Under the pieces are notes generated by a model, which saw only the letters and a list, made by a program, of their open reading frames with translations, ran no database searches and was not told the origin of the DNA. 64,000 bases of DNA from Mycoplasma sp. Bg1 (GTDB lineage Bacteria; Bacillota_I; Bacilli_A; Mycoplasmatales; Hepatoplasmataceae). Below are positions 10,569 to 25,113 of this stretch, in pieces (positions within the stretch are counted from its first letter, which is position 1; each line of letters begins with the position of its first letter). The stretch is from positions 197,968-261,967 of the forward strand of contig LSMX01000002.1 in assembly GCA_001641205.1 (NCBI GenBank), written 5' to 3'. The position numbers were made by a program, and so were the translations under genes.

Positions 10569-12551
10569 TTATTTTTTCTTAGTCACATTGTCCTTGATTA
10601 TTTTAGTAATTTTATTTTGAAAATCTTTATAATTTTTTACTTCTGACTGTTTTCATGTAACTGCTGCTGAAGTAAAATGCCCACCGCCACCAAATTGTTC
10701 TGTAATAAATTGGACATTTATTTTTTCATTTGATCTTGCAGACATTTTAATAATTCCTCCACTCATATTGCCAACAACAAATGAAGCTTCAATTCCTTTG
10801 TAATTAAGAAGTTGATCTGCAAAAACAGAAATATTTTCATTTGTTAAAATGTAATTTAGTGGTAAGCAGGAAATAACAACATTATTATTAATACTAATTA
10901 AATTTTCAAGAACTTTATTAAATAAAGGAATATCATTAAAGCTTTGTTTAAATTGTTCACGAACTAATTCTTGATTTCCATTATTTATTAATAAATAAGT
11001 AAGACTTTCAAAAGTTCTTGCACTCAAATTAATAGAAAGTGATTTAGTATCTAAATAAATTCCTCCAAGAAGAAGAGTTGCAATAGTTTCATTAATAATT
11101 TTTCGCCCACTAGATTCATAAAAAGTATAAAGTTCTGCGACAATTTCAGAAGAAGAACTTGAAGAAGTTTGGATATAGGTATTTTCTTCATCAATATCAA
11201 TCCGGTCTACTCCAATTCGATGATGATCAATTACATAAATAGAATCCTTTTTAAAAAGAGAAATAATTTTATCTACTTGACTTCTTTTTTCACTATTTAC
11301 ATCAAGAACTACTAATAATGATTTTTGAGAAATCATTTTTCTAGCTTCCTTTTGATCAATAAATAATTTTTGATCATCTTTTGAAATAAGATTATAAAGA
11401 TCATCTGTTGAATCATCACGTTCCGAAATTACAATATGAGCTTTTCCTCCTAAATCTTGAATTAATTTTAATAGTCCATAACAAGAACCAACTGCATCTG
11501 CATCTGCCATTTTATGAGCTGTAATAAAAATTTCATTAGAATTTTTTACTCGCAAAACTAAACGATCATAGAAAAATTTAATTCCAATTCTTGATTGATC
11601 TTGATTTATTAAAGATGAAGTTCCAATGTATTCTAATTTCCCTGTTGGATGTTGAAGAACTATTTGTTCTCCTCCTCTATTTTGGGCTAATTGGACAGCA
11701 TTTATTGCTTCTTTTATTAATAAACCAAGTTCTTGATTTCCAAAAGCAATTCCATAAGAAATAGAAATTTCAGAAGAATTTGCTCCCAATTTATGATTTA
11801 ATTGATCAAAGATTTTTTTTGCATTATTTAAGGTAATCCATTTTACTTTAAGTCAACTCGCAATTACAAGTGATGGCTCTCCTGAAGAATTTGCAGTTCG
11901 ATATATTCCATCATGTTTTTTTGCAAAATCATCAAAAAATGAATTAATAATTAAAGCTGAAAGTGATCTTTCATTATCATTTTGTTTTAATTTATTTGAA
12001 TAAGAAACATTAAAACTAATTACTGCTTGTTGTTTTAAATCAATATAATCTTCTAATCTTTTTGTTTCAGTTACATCTTTTAAAATTAAAGCATTAGAAG
12101 TAATATCTTTAATTACTTTAAAGTGTTGTTCATTATGTTTAATTAAAGTAAAACTATCTCCTTCATGATATAATTTTGAAATTTTTTTATTAATAAAGGA
12201 ACTAAACCCCAAATCAATTAATCAATTAGAAACATAAATTATTCGATCATCCTCATCATAAAACATAAAACCTGATTCAAATTTACGATCAAAAACTGCT
12301 TCTAATGATCAAATAGAATGAATAAATTGTTGACTATTTTTAAAGGTTTTATAGCGATAATGATAATAAAAAATAATCGAAAGAAAAACTGCTCCCAAAA
12401 AAGAAATTAATAAACAAACTAATCCTAAATTATCAGATTGATCATTTTTATTAATTACTAAATAGAAACCTATAAAAAGAAACACAGAGGTTACTACAAC
12501 AAGCAAAATTGCTTCTCACTTAAATAACATTTCTCTTTTAAAGTTTCCCAT
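10569..12551 (-). CDS. gdpP: Cyclic-di-AMP phosphodiesterase, GdpP/YybT type
   Basis: 660 residues. Hydrolyses the second messenger c-di-AMP, which controls potassium and osmotic balance. Two N-terminal membrane helices (about residues 15-65) are followed by a PAS-like region, a degenerate GGDEF-like region ending in AQNRGGEQIVL, then DHH and DHHA1 phosphodiesterase domains. The metal-binding motifs AHKMADADAVGS, VIDHHR and FGGGGHFTSAA are intact, so it should be active. The start ATG at 12551 has a good AGGAGG site; the frame runs through several UGA Trp codons. It belongs to the rpsF-ssb-rpsR-gdpP-dnaB run. Confidence 0.94.
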
Positions 12552-12576
12552 AATAAGCAGCCTCCTAATTATTTTT

Positions 12577-12834
12577 TTATTTAACTATAAATGGTAACAA
12601 AGCAACTTCTCTTGCTTGCTTAATTGCTGTAGCAAGTTTTCTTTGGTAAAGTGCTGATGTTCCAGTTATTCGTCTTGGTAAAATTTTTCCAGTATTAGAA
12701 GAAATAAATTTTCTTAAAATTTCTACATCTTTATAATCAATATATTCAATTTTTTGTTGAGTAAATAAACATGGTTTATTTGATTTGATTGGTTTTTTCT
12801 TAATGGTTTTTCTACCTTTTGCTGTTCTTGGCAT
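12577..12834 (-). CDS. rpsR: 30S ribosomal protein bS18
   Basis: 85 residues, slightly longer than usual, with the conserved [14 protein letters not shown] and [10 protein letters not shown] segments. bS18 pairs with bS6 on the 30S platform, which agrees with the rpsF-ssb-rpsR order here. The N terminus ([14 protein letters not shown]) is unusually basic. CxxC-type zinc residues are absent apart from one Cys. Confidence 0.97.
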   Translation of the reverse strand: MPRTAKGRKTIKKKPIKSNKPCLFTQQKIEYIDYKDVEILRKFISSNTGKILPRRITGTSALYQRKLATAIKQAREVALLPFIVK

Positions 12835-12857
12835 TGTTTAATCTCCTTTATTTTATT

Positions 12858-13337
12858 CTAGAATTCAATTGAATTTCAATCAATTTCTTCTTCTTTTTGA
12901 TCATCTTTTTGTTCTTTTTGTTCAAAAGCATTAGTTGTTTTTGTTGGGGTTGTTTGCACTGTATTTTGATTTACATTAACCTCTTTATCAAAAGAAAGTT
13001 CACTAGATGATGCATTTCTTTCTTGTGCTTGAGTTCTTGTTTCTAAGAAGGTAACTTGACCAACATTTACATTAACTCTTGTATCATAATTTCCATCACG
13101 TTGTTGTGTAAAGACTTCAATTCTTCCTTCAACACCAATTAATGAGCCTTTATTTAAATAATTAGCCATCAATTCTGCAGTCCCTCTTCAGGCAGTACAA
13201 TTAATAAAGTCTGTTTGATCACTTTTCCCATTTCTTGCTACTGCAAGGGTAAAAAAAGTATATGGTGTTCCATCATTAGTTTTTCTTAGATCAACATTAT
13301 TTGTTAATCTTCCTGTAAGAATTACCCGATTAATCAT
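12858..13337 (-). CDS. ssb: Single-stranded DNA-binding protein
   Basis: 159 residues. The N-terminal OB fold is recognised by NRVILTGRL, TPYTFFTLAVARN and NCTAWRGTAELMANYL. A Gln/Thr-rich linker leads to an acidic end, EEEID then WNSIEF, where the Trp is a UGA; this matches the acidic tip with a C-terminal Phe that recruits replication and repair partners. The start overlaps rpsF by 8 bases, giving translational coupling. Confidence 0.95.
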
Positions 13338-13839
13338 TTGCTTCCTCTTTTTTTGAAGTTACTACTGATTTTACTTCTACTGATGCTTTTGTTTCTACAA
13401 CTGGTTTTACTTCAGTTGTGCTACTAATAGGTTTTTTTTCAATATTAACTTGTTCGATTGGTCTAGGACGAGCATTTCGATCAGGTCTTTGACCTTGTCT
13501 TCCTCTTCTTTCAGGAAATCTTAGCATTGCTGAAGTTTTTCTTTCAAAAGGTCAACCTTTTTCATGTTTTAAAATTAGAGGTCTTAAGATCTCTTTTTTA
13601 TTAATTGCAATGTACTCTTTTAAATCATCAATATTTTCTGGAGTTGTTTCCACATAATAAAGCACATAAATTGCTTCTTCATGATGTTGAATTTGGTAAG
13701 CTAATTTTTTCTTACCTCATTCTTCTTTTTTCACAATGGTTCCACCCATTTTTGATTCAATATCCTTAACAATTTTGTCAAGATTATTTTGTTCTAAGGT
13801 TGGGTTTAAAAGTACCAACACTTCGTATTTTCTTTCCAT
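13330..13839 (-). CDS. rpsF: 30S ribosomal protein bS6 with long C-terminal extension
   Basis: 169 residues; the first 95 or so form a normal bS6 (RKYEVLVLLNPTL at the start, GKKKLAYQI and AIYVLYYVE further on). The rest is extra: an Arg-rich stretch (PERRGRQGQRPDRN) and a Val/Lys/Glu/Thr-rich tail with KPVVETKASVEVKSVV-like repeats. Typical bS6 ends near residue 100. The start has an excellent AGGAGG site. It is the first gene of the ribosomal/replication operon. Confidence 0.95.
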
Positions 13840-13859
13840 TTCTTCCTCCTCTTGGTTTA

Positions 13860-13888
13860 TTACTACAAGCCATATCTGCAAGTAGCAA
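13860..13888 (-). promoter_or_regulatory. Possible hairpin in the rpsF leader
   Basis: On the minus strand, TTGCTAC pairs with GTAGTAA (one G-U pair), then a UU/UU internal loop and two further pairs, with an AGATATG loop, about 20 bases before rpsF. S6:S18-binding leader RNAs are known before rpsF in many bacteria, but the usual sequence motif is not clearly present, so this is only a candidate. Confidence 0.3.
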
Positions 13889-13951
13889 GGATGTTAAATC
13901 AATCTTATTTTACCAAAATCACCATAAGATTAAAAGAAAAAGTTAATAAAG

Positions 13952-15586
13952 TTAAAGTCATTTTTCTTCGATAGTTGCAAGCAATGTCTTTCTTTTACTT
14001 ACTGAATTGTGCATTAAAAACAAACTAACTATTCCAATGGAAATATCTATTACTGGAAGTACCCAAAAAATTGCTAAGGTAGGAGCAATTTCTTTTGAAC
14101 CATTTAACCCCATTCCACTCCCATCATAATCAGCATTTCAAGGCAAAATTGAATTACTTCAAGCAAGTTGAGCGTTTTGAATTGTAAAACCAACAATTAA
14201 TGCAAAAACAAAAAGGAGAAGTGGTTTTGAAAAAATGATTAAATTTGCTTTTTTAACTTCTCCTAGTGCTTGAAAATAAAGACCCACAAAAAGAATCATA
14301 TTTCCAAAAGCAAAACCTAAAATCATAATTTGACAAATTCGTTGTGCTAATCAGTTGTTTGGAGCAACAAAGATTTTTGTAATAATTACCGGAAAAACCA
14401 GAACAACCAAAGTCATAGCAACAGTTACTATCATTAAAATAAGCAGTCCCAATTTTCTTGCTTCCTGCAACCGCTCGTGATCCTTTATATTATAGTTGTA
14501 ATTAATTAAAGGAATAATTGAAACAATTGTTGCAAGGGCAACTAATTGCAAGAGGGTACAAAAATTAGAATAATCTTGAAAACTTGCGGAATAAAATAAA
14601 ATGGTATCTAAATCATTATAAAAGACAAAGCCAATTGAAAGAATCATTGAAAAGATAATTGCAACTTGTAAAAGTTCAAGACCCATATAAGAAGCACCAT
14701 TTTTAAAAACTCCTCCTAAATCAGCTCTTGCAGTTTTCCAGTCCTGCCTTTTTACCTTAGTAGAAGAATATTTTTTTAAATAACAAACAAACCAGATGGT
14801 TCCAAAACACTGGGCGATAACTGTTGCGAGAGAAGCCCCCACTAAATTCATCCCAAAAATAATTACAAATAGAAAATCAAAAATAATATTTGTTCCTAAA
14901 CTAAGTAAATTTACATAAATAGAAACAATTGGTTTTCCCTCTTCTCTTAATAAGTAAGGGGCTGCCACTATAATAATATAGGGCGCTGCAGCTAAAACTT
15001 GAATTCTTAAATACCATGCACTTTGTTGAAAAATATGCCCTGCTACTGCTTGATCATTAAGGGTACTACCATCAGGTAAGTATATGCTTCATGTGTCATT
15101 AAAAAGAGGATTATTAAATCAGTTCTCCTTAAAAAAGGGTTGAAAACCTGATGCCAATCATATTCAAAACTTTGCAAAAGGAAACAAAACAAAAATTAAA
15201 ATAACTCCGGTAATAATGCAAATAGGTAAAAAAGCATCCATAATTTGTTGTTCTCGAATTTTATCTTCAGCAGCTCTTGCCTTTGAAAGATTATAACTAA
15301 TTGCTCCTCCAACCATAATTCCAACAGAAACTAAAATTAAAGTATAAGGAATTGCATAACCAATTGCTGTTGCTCCATAAGCTCCATAACCTTCTGGCTC
15401 TCAATTTCAACCCACTTCTCCAAAAATATCTCCTGAATGAAAACCATGCGTTACAAAAATTCCATCAAAAACAACAAAAGTTCCAGTAATTACTACTGAA
15501 ATTAAGGTTGGAATCCAAATTGTAAAAAAAAGATCTTTAATCTTGCTGTGTCCAAGATCAAAGTCCTTCTGTTTTAGCATTTTCAT
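13952..15586 (-). CDS. MATE family efflux transporter, copy 4
   Basis: 544 residues, paralogous to the three plus-strand copies 8 kb away and closest at its N terminus to copy 1 (the first codons match and share GC-richer usage). Motifs include [38 protein letters not shown] and LINYNYNIKDHERLQEA. UGA is Trp. It lacks the long basic C-terminal tail of copies 1-3, ending soon after the last membrane helix in LLATIEEKWL. The gene lies between parB (49-base gap) and the rpsF operon, in the same direction. The substrate cannot be inferred. Confidence 0.85.
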
Positions 15587-15635
15587 GTTTAGAATTTATT
15601 TTATTATATCATTATCAAATTAAAAGATTATTTAA

Positions 15636-16580
15636 TTATTTTTCTAAAGCATCAAGTCTTTCTAAAAGACGATTGAGTTGTTCTTTTCCACGATATTTAA
15701 TAATTATTTTAGTATTAGTAAGTTCAACTTTAGTTTTTAATTTTTTTCTAATTAAAGCCTCTACGTAAACTAATTCTTCATTTTTTTTCAACTTTACTAC
15801 TTTTCGATTAGTTCTAAGAACTCGTAATTTATAAATTCGAATAAGATTCTCAACTTCACGAACTGATAAATTTTCCTCTTTTATTTTTAAAATCATTTTA
15901 TTAATATAATCTTTTTCAAGACCAATAAGAGGACGAGCATGTCCATAGGAAATTTTTCCTGTTAAAACTGCATCAATTAATTTAGGGTCTGCATTTAAAG
16001 TTCTTACTGCATTTGCAACATAAGATCTTGATTTTCCAATGACCTTTGCAACTTGATCCTGGGTTAAATTTTGCAATTCCATTAAATGTTCAATTGCATA
16101 AGCTTCTTCAATTGGATTTAACTGTTCCCTTTGCATATTTTCAATAAGAGTAATAGTTTGCATTGCAAGATCATCTAAATCTGAAATTAGAGCTGGAATA
16201 GTAGTTTTACCTGCAAGTAGCGAAGCGCGCACTCTTCTTTCTCCTGCAACAATATAATATTTATTCCCCTCCATTGCTTTTACAAGAATTGGAGTAAAAA
16301 CTCCATTTTCTTTAATTGAAGATGCCAGCTCATTAAGTTGCTCTTGATTAAAAACTTGTCTTGGTTGATAAGGATTTGATTCTAAAAGATCTATTTCTAA
16401 TTCAGAAACAACAACCCCTTTTTGCTCAAGTTCAGTTGTTGTATTATTAATTTCATCAATAGTTGCTAATAAATCCTCTCCATAAAGAAGAGATAACCCT
16501 TTTCCTAGGGTTTTTTTTGAAGAATCTTTCTTTGTTTTATTTATATTTTTTTTAACTTGTGTATCTTTATTCATTGCCAT
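15636..16580 (-). CDS. parB: Chromosome partitioning protein ParB (Spo0J/Noc family)
   Basis: 314 residues. Binds parS DNA and spreads to organise the origin region with ParA. An N-terminal basic leader (about 80 residues) precedes the ParB/sulfiredoxin-like CTP-binding domain, with NPYQPRQVF and GERRVRA boxes, and a helix-turn-helix (LTQDQVAKVIGKSRSYVANA). A C-terminal dimerisation domain follows. Unusually, its partner parA is not adjacent but 32 kb away at 48981-49748. I saw no perfect parS site (TGTTTCACGTGAAACA) in the window. Confidence 0.93.
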   Translation of the reverse strand: MAMNKDTQVKKNINKTKKDSSKKTLGKGLSLLYGEDLLATIDEINNTTTELEQKGVVVSELEIDLLESNPYQPRQVFNQEQLNELASSIKENGVFTPILVKAMEGNKYYIVAGERRVRASLLAGKTTIPALISDLDDLAMQTITLIENMQREQLNPIEEAYAIEHLMELQNLTQDQVAKVIGKSRSYVANAVRTLNADPKLIDAVLTGKISYGHARPLIGLEKDYINKMILKIKEENLSVREVENLIRIYKLRVLRTNRKVVKLKKNEELVYVEALIRKKLKTKVELTNTKIIIKYRGKEQLNRLLERLDALEK

Positions 16581-16648
16581 AATTGTTTTTACTTATTTAT
16601 TAAATTATATAATTTTGATTATAAATTACTGTAATTAAAAAAGACTCA

Positions 16649-17455
16649 TTAATTATATTTAATAAAAATTTTGTTTACCAAGACAAGAGTTTTATCATGC
16701 TTAATATATTTAAAGGTTCCATAATTTTCATGATAAATTGCAAGTCAAGCAAGAATTGTTCCAACTAAAGAAACAATAAAAATTAAATTAGTTAAAATTT
16801 GTGTATAAGAATGAGATTCAGAAAACATTGTAATAATCATTAAAGAAGAAACTAGAGCAAACATAAATCCTTCAATATAACCAAACATTTGAAGAAATCC
16901 ACCTCCAAGAGCAAAAACAAAAGCAATTGAATCAAGAATAGGATATTGATCAAATTTTACAAGAAAACTTAATCCATAAGATAACCCAGCATATAAAACA
17001 AAAAGGCCTAAAAAATAATATAGTTTTAATCTTCTTGGAATTCTATTTGCTTTTCCTTTTCCCCCTTTTTCACTTCATCTTCCAAACCGCACAAGTAAAG
17101 GAAATCATAAGAAAAAAGATTTGAAAGCATTTACATACATTCCAAGCATAATATTATTCAAAAGAAAAAGAATCATTGCAAGAGTATTAAAATAAAAAAA
17201 TTTTCTCTCTAATCTAATTGTATAAACCGTTGCAACAATAGAAATTATTCCTGCAAAAGTTTGAATAATAATTAACCAAGCATACCCGTTTCCACCTGGT
17301 CGAGTAGGAATAATAGCATAAATATGAAAACCAAAAAGCAAAATTAATTGAACAACAAATAAAATAAAATATAACAATAAATTAATTGGAATTGCTCATT
17401 TTCAAAAATAAAATTGTTTTGCTTTTGTAGATAAAAATTTCAGTTTACTTTCCAC
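16649..17455 (-). CDS. Multi-pass membrane protein, PnuC-like
   Basis: 268 residues with about seven hydrophobic helices. It starts at GTG (17453-17455); UGA codons are Trp. The signature is RKFFYFNTLAMILF followed by MLGMYV and LLVRFGRW, resembling the N..L....YG...(Q)..G...W pattern of PnuC nicotinamide-riboside/NMN transporters, but the match is by eye and loose. The paralogue at 56497-57303 has exactly the same length and the same LAWLAIYH end. The function is therefore probably uptake of a small molecule, perhaps a vitamin. A decayed C-terminal copy lies just upstream at 17564-17870. Confidence 0.6.
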
Positions 17456-17563
17456 GTATTTTAATTATACTTTACATAAATTTTGTTAAAAAATTCATGA
17501 TTTTTTAAATCATGAATTAAAAATTTTATATACTTTGAAAAATAAATTATTTTAAATTTTAAG

Positions 17564-17870
17564 TTAAAGATATTTTGGAAGAATTTGGTTTATTAAAATA
17601 AGATCTTTGTCTGGTTTTGTATATCTAAAAGTTCCATAATTTTCATAATAAATTGCAAGCCAAGAAAGAATTGTCCCCACCAGAGAAATAACCCAGACAC
17701 CTTGAGTTAAAATGAGGGTGTAAGAGCCAAACTAAATTCACATTACAAGAATTATTATTGTTCCAATAAGTGAAAAGACAAATCCTTCAATATAACCAAA
17801 CATTTCTAGAAAAGTTCCTCCTAAACTAAGAACAAAAGAAGAATATGAAAATATTAGTCCATTAAGAGTT
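17564..17870 (-). pseudogene. Truncated, broken copy of the PnuC-like membrane protein
   Basis: The minus strand here encodes the C-terminal third of the neighbouring protein: SLGGTFLEMFGYIEGFVFSL, then SLVGTILAWLAIYYENYGTF. The reading frame carries an in-frame TAG at 17732-17734, a true stop even in the Mollicute code, and the N-terminal two thirds are missing. It looks like a partial tandem duplication in decay. The following 257 bases up to 18127 are AT-rich and I see no gene in them. Confidence 0.75.
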
Positions 17871-18127
17871 ATAAGTTTTTCTTATTCCTTCAGAAATAAT
17901 AGTTAACTTCGCTTCTAACATCACTTAAATTATAATAACTAAATTTTGCTTTGATCTATTGATTATTAATTTTTATATTATTTTTAAAAAAGAAAAAGAA
18001 ACATAAGTTAACAAGTAAAACTTAATAAATTTTTAAGTTTATTTAGAGTTATTGTTAATTTTGTTTCTTTATTTTTTTTAATTACACCTAATTAAATTAG
18101 TTTAAAAATAGATAATTATCTCAATTA

Positions 18128-21100
18128 TTATTCTCGTATTTCAACAGTATCTTTTCATTCTAGAGACTGTGCAAATCCTTTTACTTGTTCATATTTAGTA
18201 AAGAAATCTTTAATATTATGAATATATCATTCTTCATTTAAAGCAAGATATTGATCATAATTTACAATAATAATTTTTGTCATTTCTTGAATTTCTCCAC
18301 TTGAAAGAATCTCAATTTCTCTTACTTTTTCATCAACAAAAATTTCAATGTCATTTATATTTATCGATGTTGTAACAAATGAATCAAGTTCTTTTGTTAC
18401 TGTAACAAGTTTATTATCTTCAAAATAAATTCTATCTGTAATATTTGAAGGTTTTTTAATTGAAGCAAATGATCTCACTGCATCAAATTTAAGAGCACTA
18501 GCACCAGGAACATAATCATGATGAATAATTTTTGTAAATTGAACAAATTTTTGATTTTCAATTTTTACTTTATAGGAAGTTTCTTTTGCTTTTTTTATCT
18601 CTTGTTTTGCTTCTCATTTTAGAAGGTAACTATTTCCTAAATGTTTTTCTTTTAAATCTACTACTGCTTTTTCATAAGTTTCATTAATTGCATAACGTTT
18701 ACTTATTGTTTCCAAATTATTATTACTAATAAGAGTGTCTCTTTTTGCTTTTATATCTAGTTTCAGATCATTATTTTCTGTTTCATCAATATAAACTTGA
18801 TACTCTTCTTTTCAAGCAATTTTTCTTTCTTTTTGTGCAAGTTTAAGATTTTTTAAATCTTCTAAATGCGCTGCTTTTAAAATTGCGAATTCTTCTTTAA
18901 ATATAGGTGATGATTTATTTGTTTCTACTGCTTTTGCTTGTTCAATTAAATCATGATATTTACTTAAGATTGTTGCTTTTTTAACTTTAAAATCAGTTTT
19001 GTATAGTTTGATAAATGGACTAATATTTTCATATTCTTCTTTTGCTCTTTGTTTTCAAGCAATTTTATTATCTTTTTTAAGGACTTTAAAGTTATTTGAA
19101 AGTTCTTGATACTCTTTTTTATAAGCATCATCAATTGCTTTATATTTTAGTTTTAATTCTTTTGTACTTAAAGTTCCTTCTGGAATTGCCCAGTAAAAAA
19201 GATCATATTTCTTTTTAAGAGCTAAGGTTTTTATTACAAAATCTTTTCTCAAGCTTAGTTCTTTTCTTGCAAAAAGATATTTTTCATTTGAATAATGTAA
19301 TAAAATTAAATCTGGATTAAAACCATTATCAATTGCAATTTTTACATCCCTTTGTTTTTTTTCATACCAAAGGTAATAAATTAACATTGGTACAAAAACA
19401 AAGAGTAAGGCCGATGCATTTAAGATGGAGCCAATTCATCAAACATTATTTGTAGGATCATATGGGAAGAAAGCCATAAAGAAGATCCAGAAGTAAATAC
19501 AAAGTAGTCCTCCTCCAACAAATAAACCAAATTTTCTTGAACCCATTCTAAAGGTTCTTTCCTCTTTATCATGTTTTAGTCGCATGTTAAAGTAAGCAAA
19601 GAAAATTAACATTGGAGGAATCATACCAAGTGAACCACCAGCAGTTTTAATCATCCAAATAAATTCATTAACTCCTCCTTCAAACATATAAGGAATTACA
19701 AGAAGGGGAATTACAATAAAGAATTGTAGTCAGGCGCCCCGATAAGGAACTCCATTTTCATTTTTCTTTGTAAGGTAGGATCCAAAAATTCCATTATCAG
19801 TATCCGTAAATAAAGTTCTTACTGGAGCCGCTGTTCAAATAAGTAGTCCACCAACACCAGAGATAAATAGAGTTCAACCAACAATTACAGTGGAAATTCT
19901 AAAGGTAAGCATTTTATCAACCCCAAGATTTCCTAAAATGAAGTAGAACATCAATCCAATTGTAAAGGGGGTTGAATTAGCAAGTGTGTCTCCAGGAAAA
20001 ACAGAAACTAAAAACATTCCAAAAACATAAATTGTTCCAGCAATTAAAGCTCCATAAATAAGTCCTTTTGAGAATTGTTTTCTTCCCCCTTTAACATCAT
20101 CTGCAAATACTCCAAGTCCTTGAACCCCATCACAGGCCATTAAAACTCAAACAAAGGTTGCAAATCAAAGGTAGCGCATACTTCCAATTGATCCAAAAAA
20201 GATTCCTTTTTTATCCCCTTCTTGCATTAAATTATCATTAATAATAAAAGGTGATTCTGCTGATGTATAAGTATAGTTAACAGTTATTGTATTATTATTA
20301 GGATCAAGTTGATATCCAATATCGGTTGTTGTGCCATCAACATTTGAAATCGTAACAAAGCTACCTGCTGAATTAATTACAAAATTATTATCATTTTGTA
20401 TTTGCAAAATAAAATCATTATATCTTATTTCACTACTAAATTCAATAACACTTTCACTTGGAATTCAAACCCCTGTATCGATAAAAATTGCTTCATCTCC
20501 TGAAATATAAAATCCTGGTTCTGAAATTCCTCCATAACCACTTATGCCACCACTAGCATTTCCAATCCACACAGTCATTGATGCAAAAAAGAAAATCACA
20601 ATGATAACTAACATTAATCCTCCACCAACAGTAACAAAATAAGCAATACTTTTAGTACCTTTGGTGGAGACTCATGTACAAAATAGAAAGAGGCCAACAC
20701 AAAGCCATGGTAAGGCAGTTACAAACCACTGGTCCTTGGTTACATCTCTTCCTGTTATAGCAAATCCAAAATCATTTACATAATCTGGAAGTGAGCCTAA
20801 AAAATAAGTTAAATTAGCAAATCAAAACATAAATGCTGTTAAAAAGGCTAATTTTCTTCCGCCACCAACTTCAACTCATTTCATTAACCCCGATCTATTA
20901 CCTTTGGCTTTTTGTAATGAAACAAATTCAATTACAATAAAGGTAAAGGGTAGTAGGTAAATGAATACAGCAATAAGAAATGCGGGTGATTCCGATCATC
21001 CTAAAGCAATATAGTTTGAAACAAGACTTTTAAATGAACCTGCAAGACCACAGGTCATCAAAACAATCGCTCACATGCTAATCATTTTTTTTGAATTTTT

Positions 21101-21142
21101 CTTAGAAGTTTTTGCAACACTTCCATGAGTAAATTCTGACAT
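18128..21142 (-). CDS. APC-superfamily amino acid permease with large cytosolic tail, copy A
   Basis: 1004 residues. The first 600 or so form a 12-helix amino-acid permease resembling the YjeM/glutamate-GABA antiporter group (SGLMKWVEVG, FWFANLTYF, ACDGVQGLGVFADDVKGGRK, GGSLGMIPPMLIFFAYFN). An extra 100-residue, Asn/Thr-rich outward loop sits between helices near residues 215-325. About 400 residues follow that are not part of the family: a Lys/Glu-rich, probably coiled-coil region, then a small globular end with IYFEDNKLVTVTKELDSF. UGA is Trp. The start has an AAGGAGG site. The paralogue at 28813-31830 has the same layout. Substrate and tail function unknown; regulation or sensing is a guess. 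Confidence 0.8.
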
Positions 21143-21201
21143 TTTACTTTCCTCCTTAATTGATAAATAATCTTAATTGATAAATATAATTTAATTCTTA
21201 A

Positions 21202-21627
21202 TTAGTGAAAATTTTTAAATTCTTTTGTAAATTTAGTTTTTCATGAACTTGCATTATTCAATTTTAATTTTTCAATAAATTCAAAATCAAGTTGTGATTT
21301 TTCCATTGTTTTTACAATTTGAAAATCTTCAAGTTTTTCAATATCAGCAAGTTTTTCTAAAGTCTTATTATTAATTTCACTCATTGATTTTTCTGAAGTT
21401 TTACTATGACATTTTTTAATTTCTGCAAAAGTAATTGCAAATAAGTTTCGGTATTCAGTAACTAATCTTTTTTCTGCTTCCTGATCTAATTCAACTTTTT
21501 CAATTTCTTTATTTTTAAAAAATAGTTTTTCTCGTTTATCTTTTTTAACACCCAAATAAACAAGAACACCGGCTCCAGAAAGTAGGAGTACTAAAAATAC
21601 AATTGTGCCAATTTCTGCAGGGGACAT
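21202..21627 (-). CDS. Small single-pass membrane protein, unknown
   Basis: 141 residues. One membrane helix (about residues 6-26, GTIVFLVLLLSGAGVLVYLG) is followed by a basic stop-transfer (KKDKREK) and a charged, helical cytosolic domain of about 110 residues. A UGA near the end is Trp. It lies between the EbgC-like gene and the tailed permease, all in one direction, with a good AAAGGAA site. No family recognised; it could be an accessory of the neighbouring permease. Confidence 0.6.
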
Positions 21628-21661
21628 TTTTTTCCTTTCATTTTTTTAAAGGGGAATAATT

Positions 21662-22085
21662 TTATTTAATTCCACCATATTTCGAAACCAAGATATAAAG
21701 ATAATCTTCACTATTAATTTCTTTAATTTTTAAACCTTCATCAAGTTCAAAAATTGCAATTTCATTCGCTTGTAAAACAAGCTCAGTTCCACTTCCTTGA
21801 TAAATCGTTTCGTCTTTTACCATGTTATAAGTATCAAGTTTTTCTAGGTTAGTTTTCTTATTATATTCCACTGTAACTGTTCCTGATTTTAAATAAAACA
21901 TTTGCAAATAGATTTTTTTTCCAACAAAATTTGTTGTTTTAATATTATTTGGGTTTTTAATGTAAACAACTGTATCAACTTCAACTTGTGCTATATTTGG
22001 AGCAATAACATCAAGATTCTTTAAAATATTTTTTGCTCTAATAATTGATTTAGCATGATAAAATTGATCCATCATAAAGACATCT

Positions 22086-22102
<17 letters not shown>
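21662..22102 (-). CDS. YhcH/EbgC family protein
   Basis: 146 residues, cupin-like family of the beta-galactosidase small subunit EbgC and YhcH/YiaL. Family features are NLDVIAPNIAQVEVDTVVYIKN near the start, a YLQMFYLKSGTVTVEY strand pair and an acidic EIAIFELDEGLK segment. In E. coli EbgC is needed for full activity of EbgA; these proteins may also be sugar anomerases. It follows lacZ with a 17-base overlap, strongly suggesting a joint role. I chose ATG 22102 with a GAGG site rather than the in-frame TTG 18 bases upstream. Confidence 0.72.
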
Positions 22103-25043
<2,941 letters not shown>

Positions 25044-25078
25044 TTACATTACTTTTATAAGAAGCACATTAAAATAGT

Positions 25079-25084
25079 ATTATA
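25079..25084 (-). promoter_or_regulatory. Putative -10 box of lacZ
   Basis: TATAAT on the minus strand 57 bases before the lacZ ATG. The -35 region is poor; the inverted repeat at 25114-25149 lies just upstream of it. Confidence 0.4.
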
Positions 25085-25113
25085 TTAAGAAAAAATAGAA
25101 ATTTTTATGAATG

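Noticed and set aside
10653..11789. Reading the DHH part of gdpP as a separate oligoribonuclease gene
   Set aside because: The frame is continuous through UGA Trp codons from ATG 12551, and the N-terminal membrane helices and degenerate GGDEF region fit GdpP.
15636..17455. Search for a parS site near parB
   Set aside because: No sequence close to TGTTTCACGTGAAACA was seen here or near parA, so none is reported.
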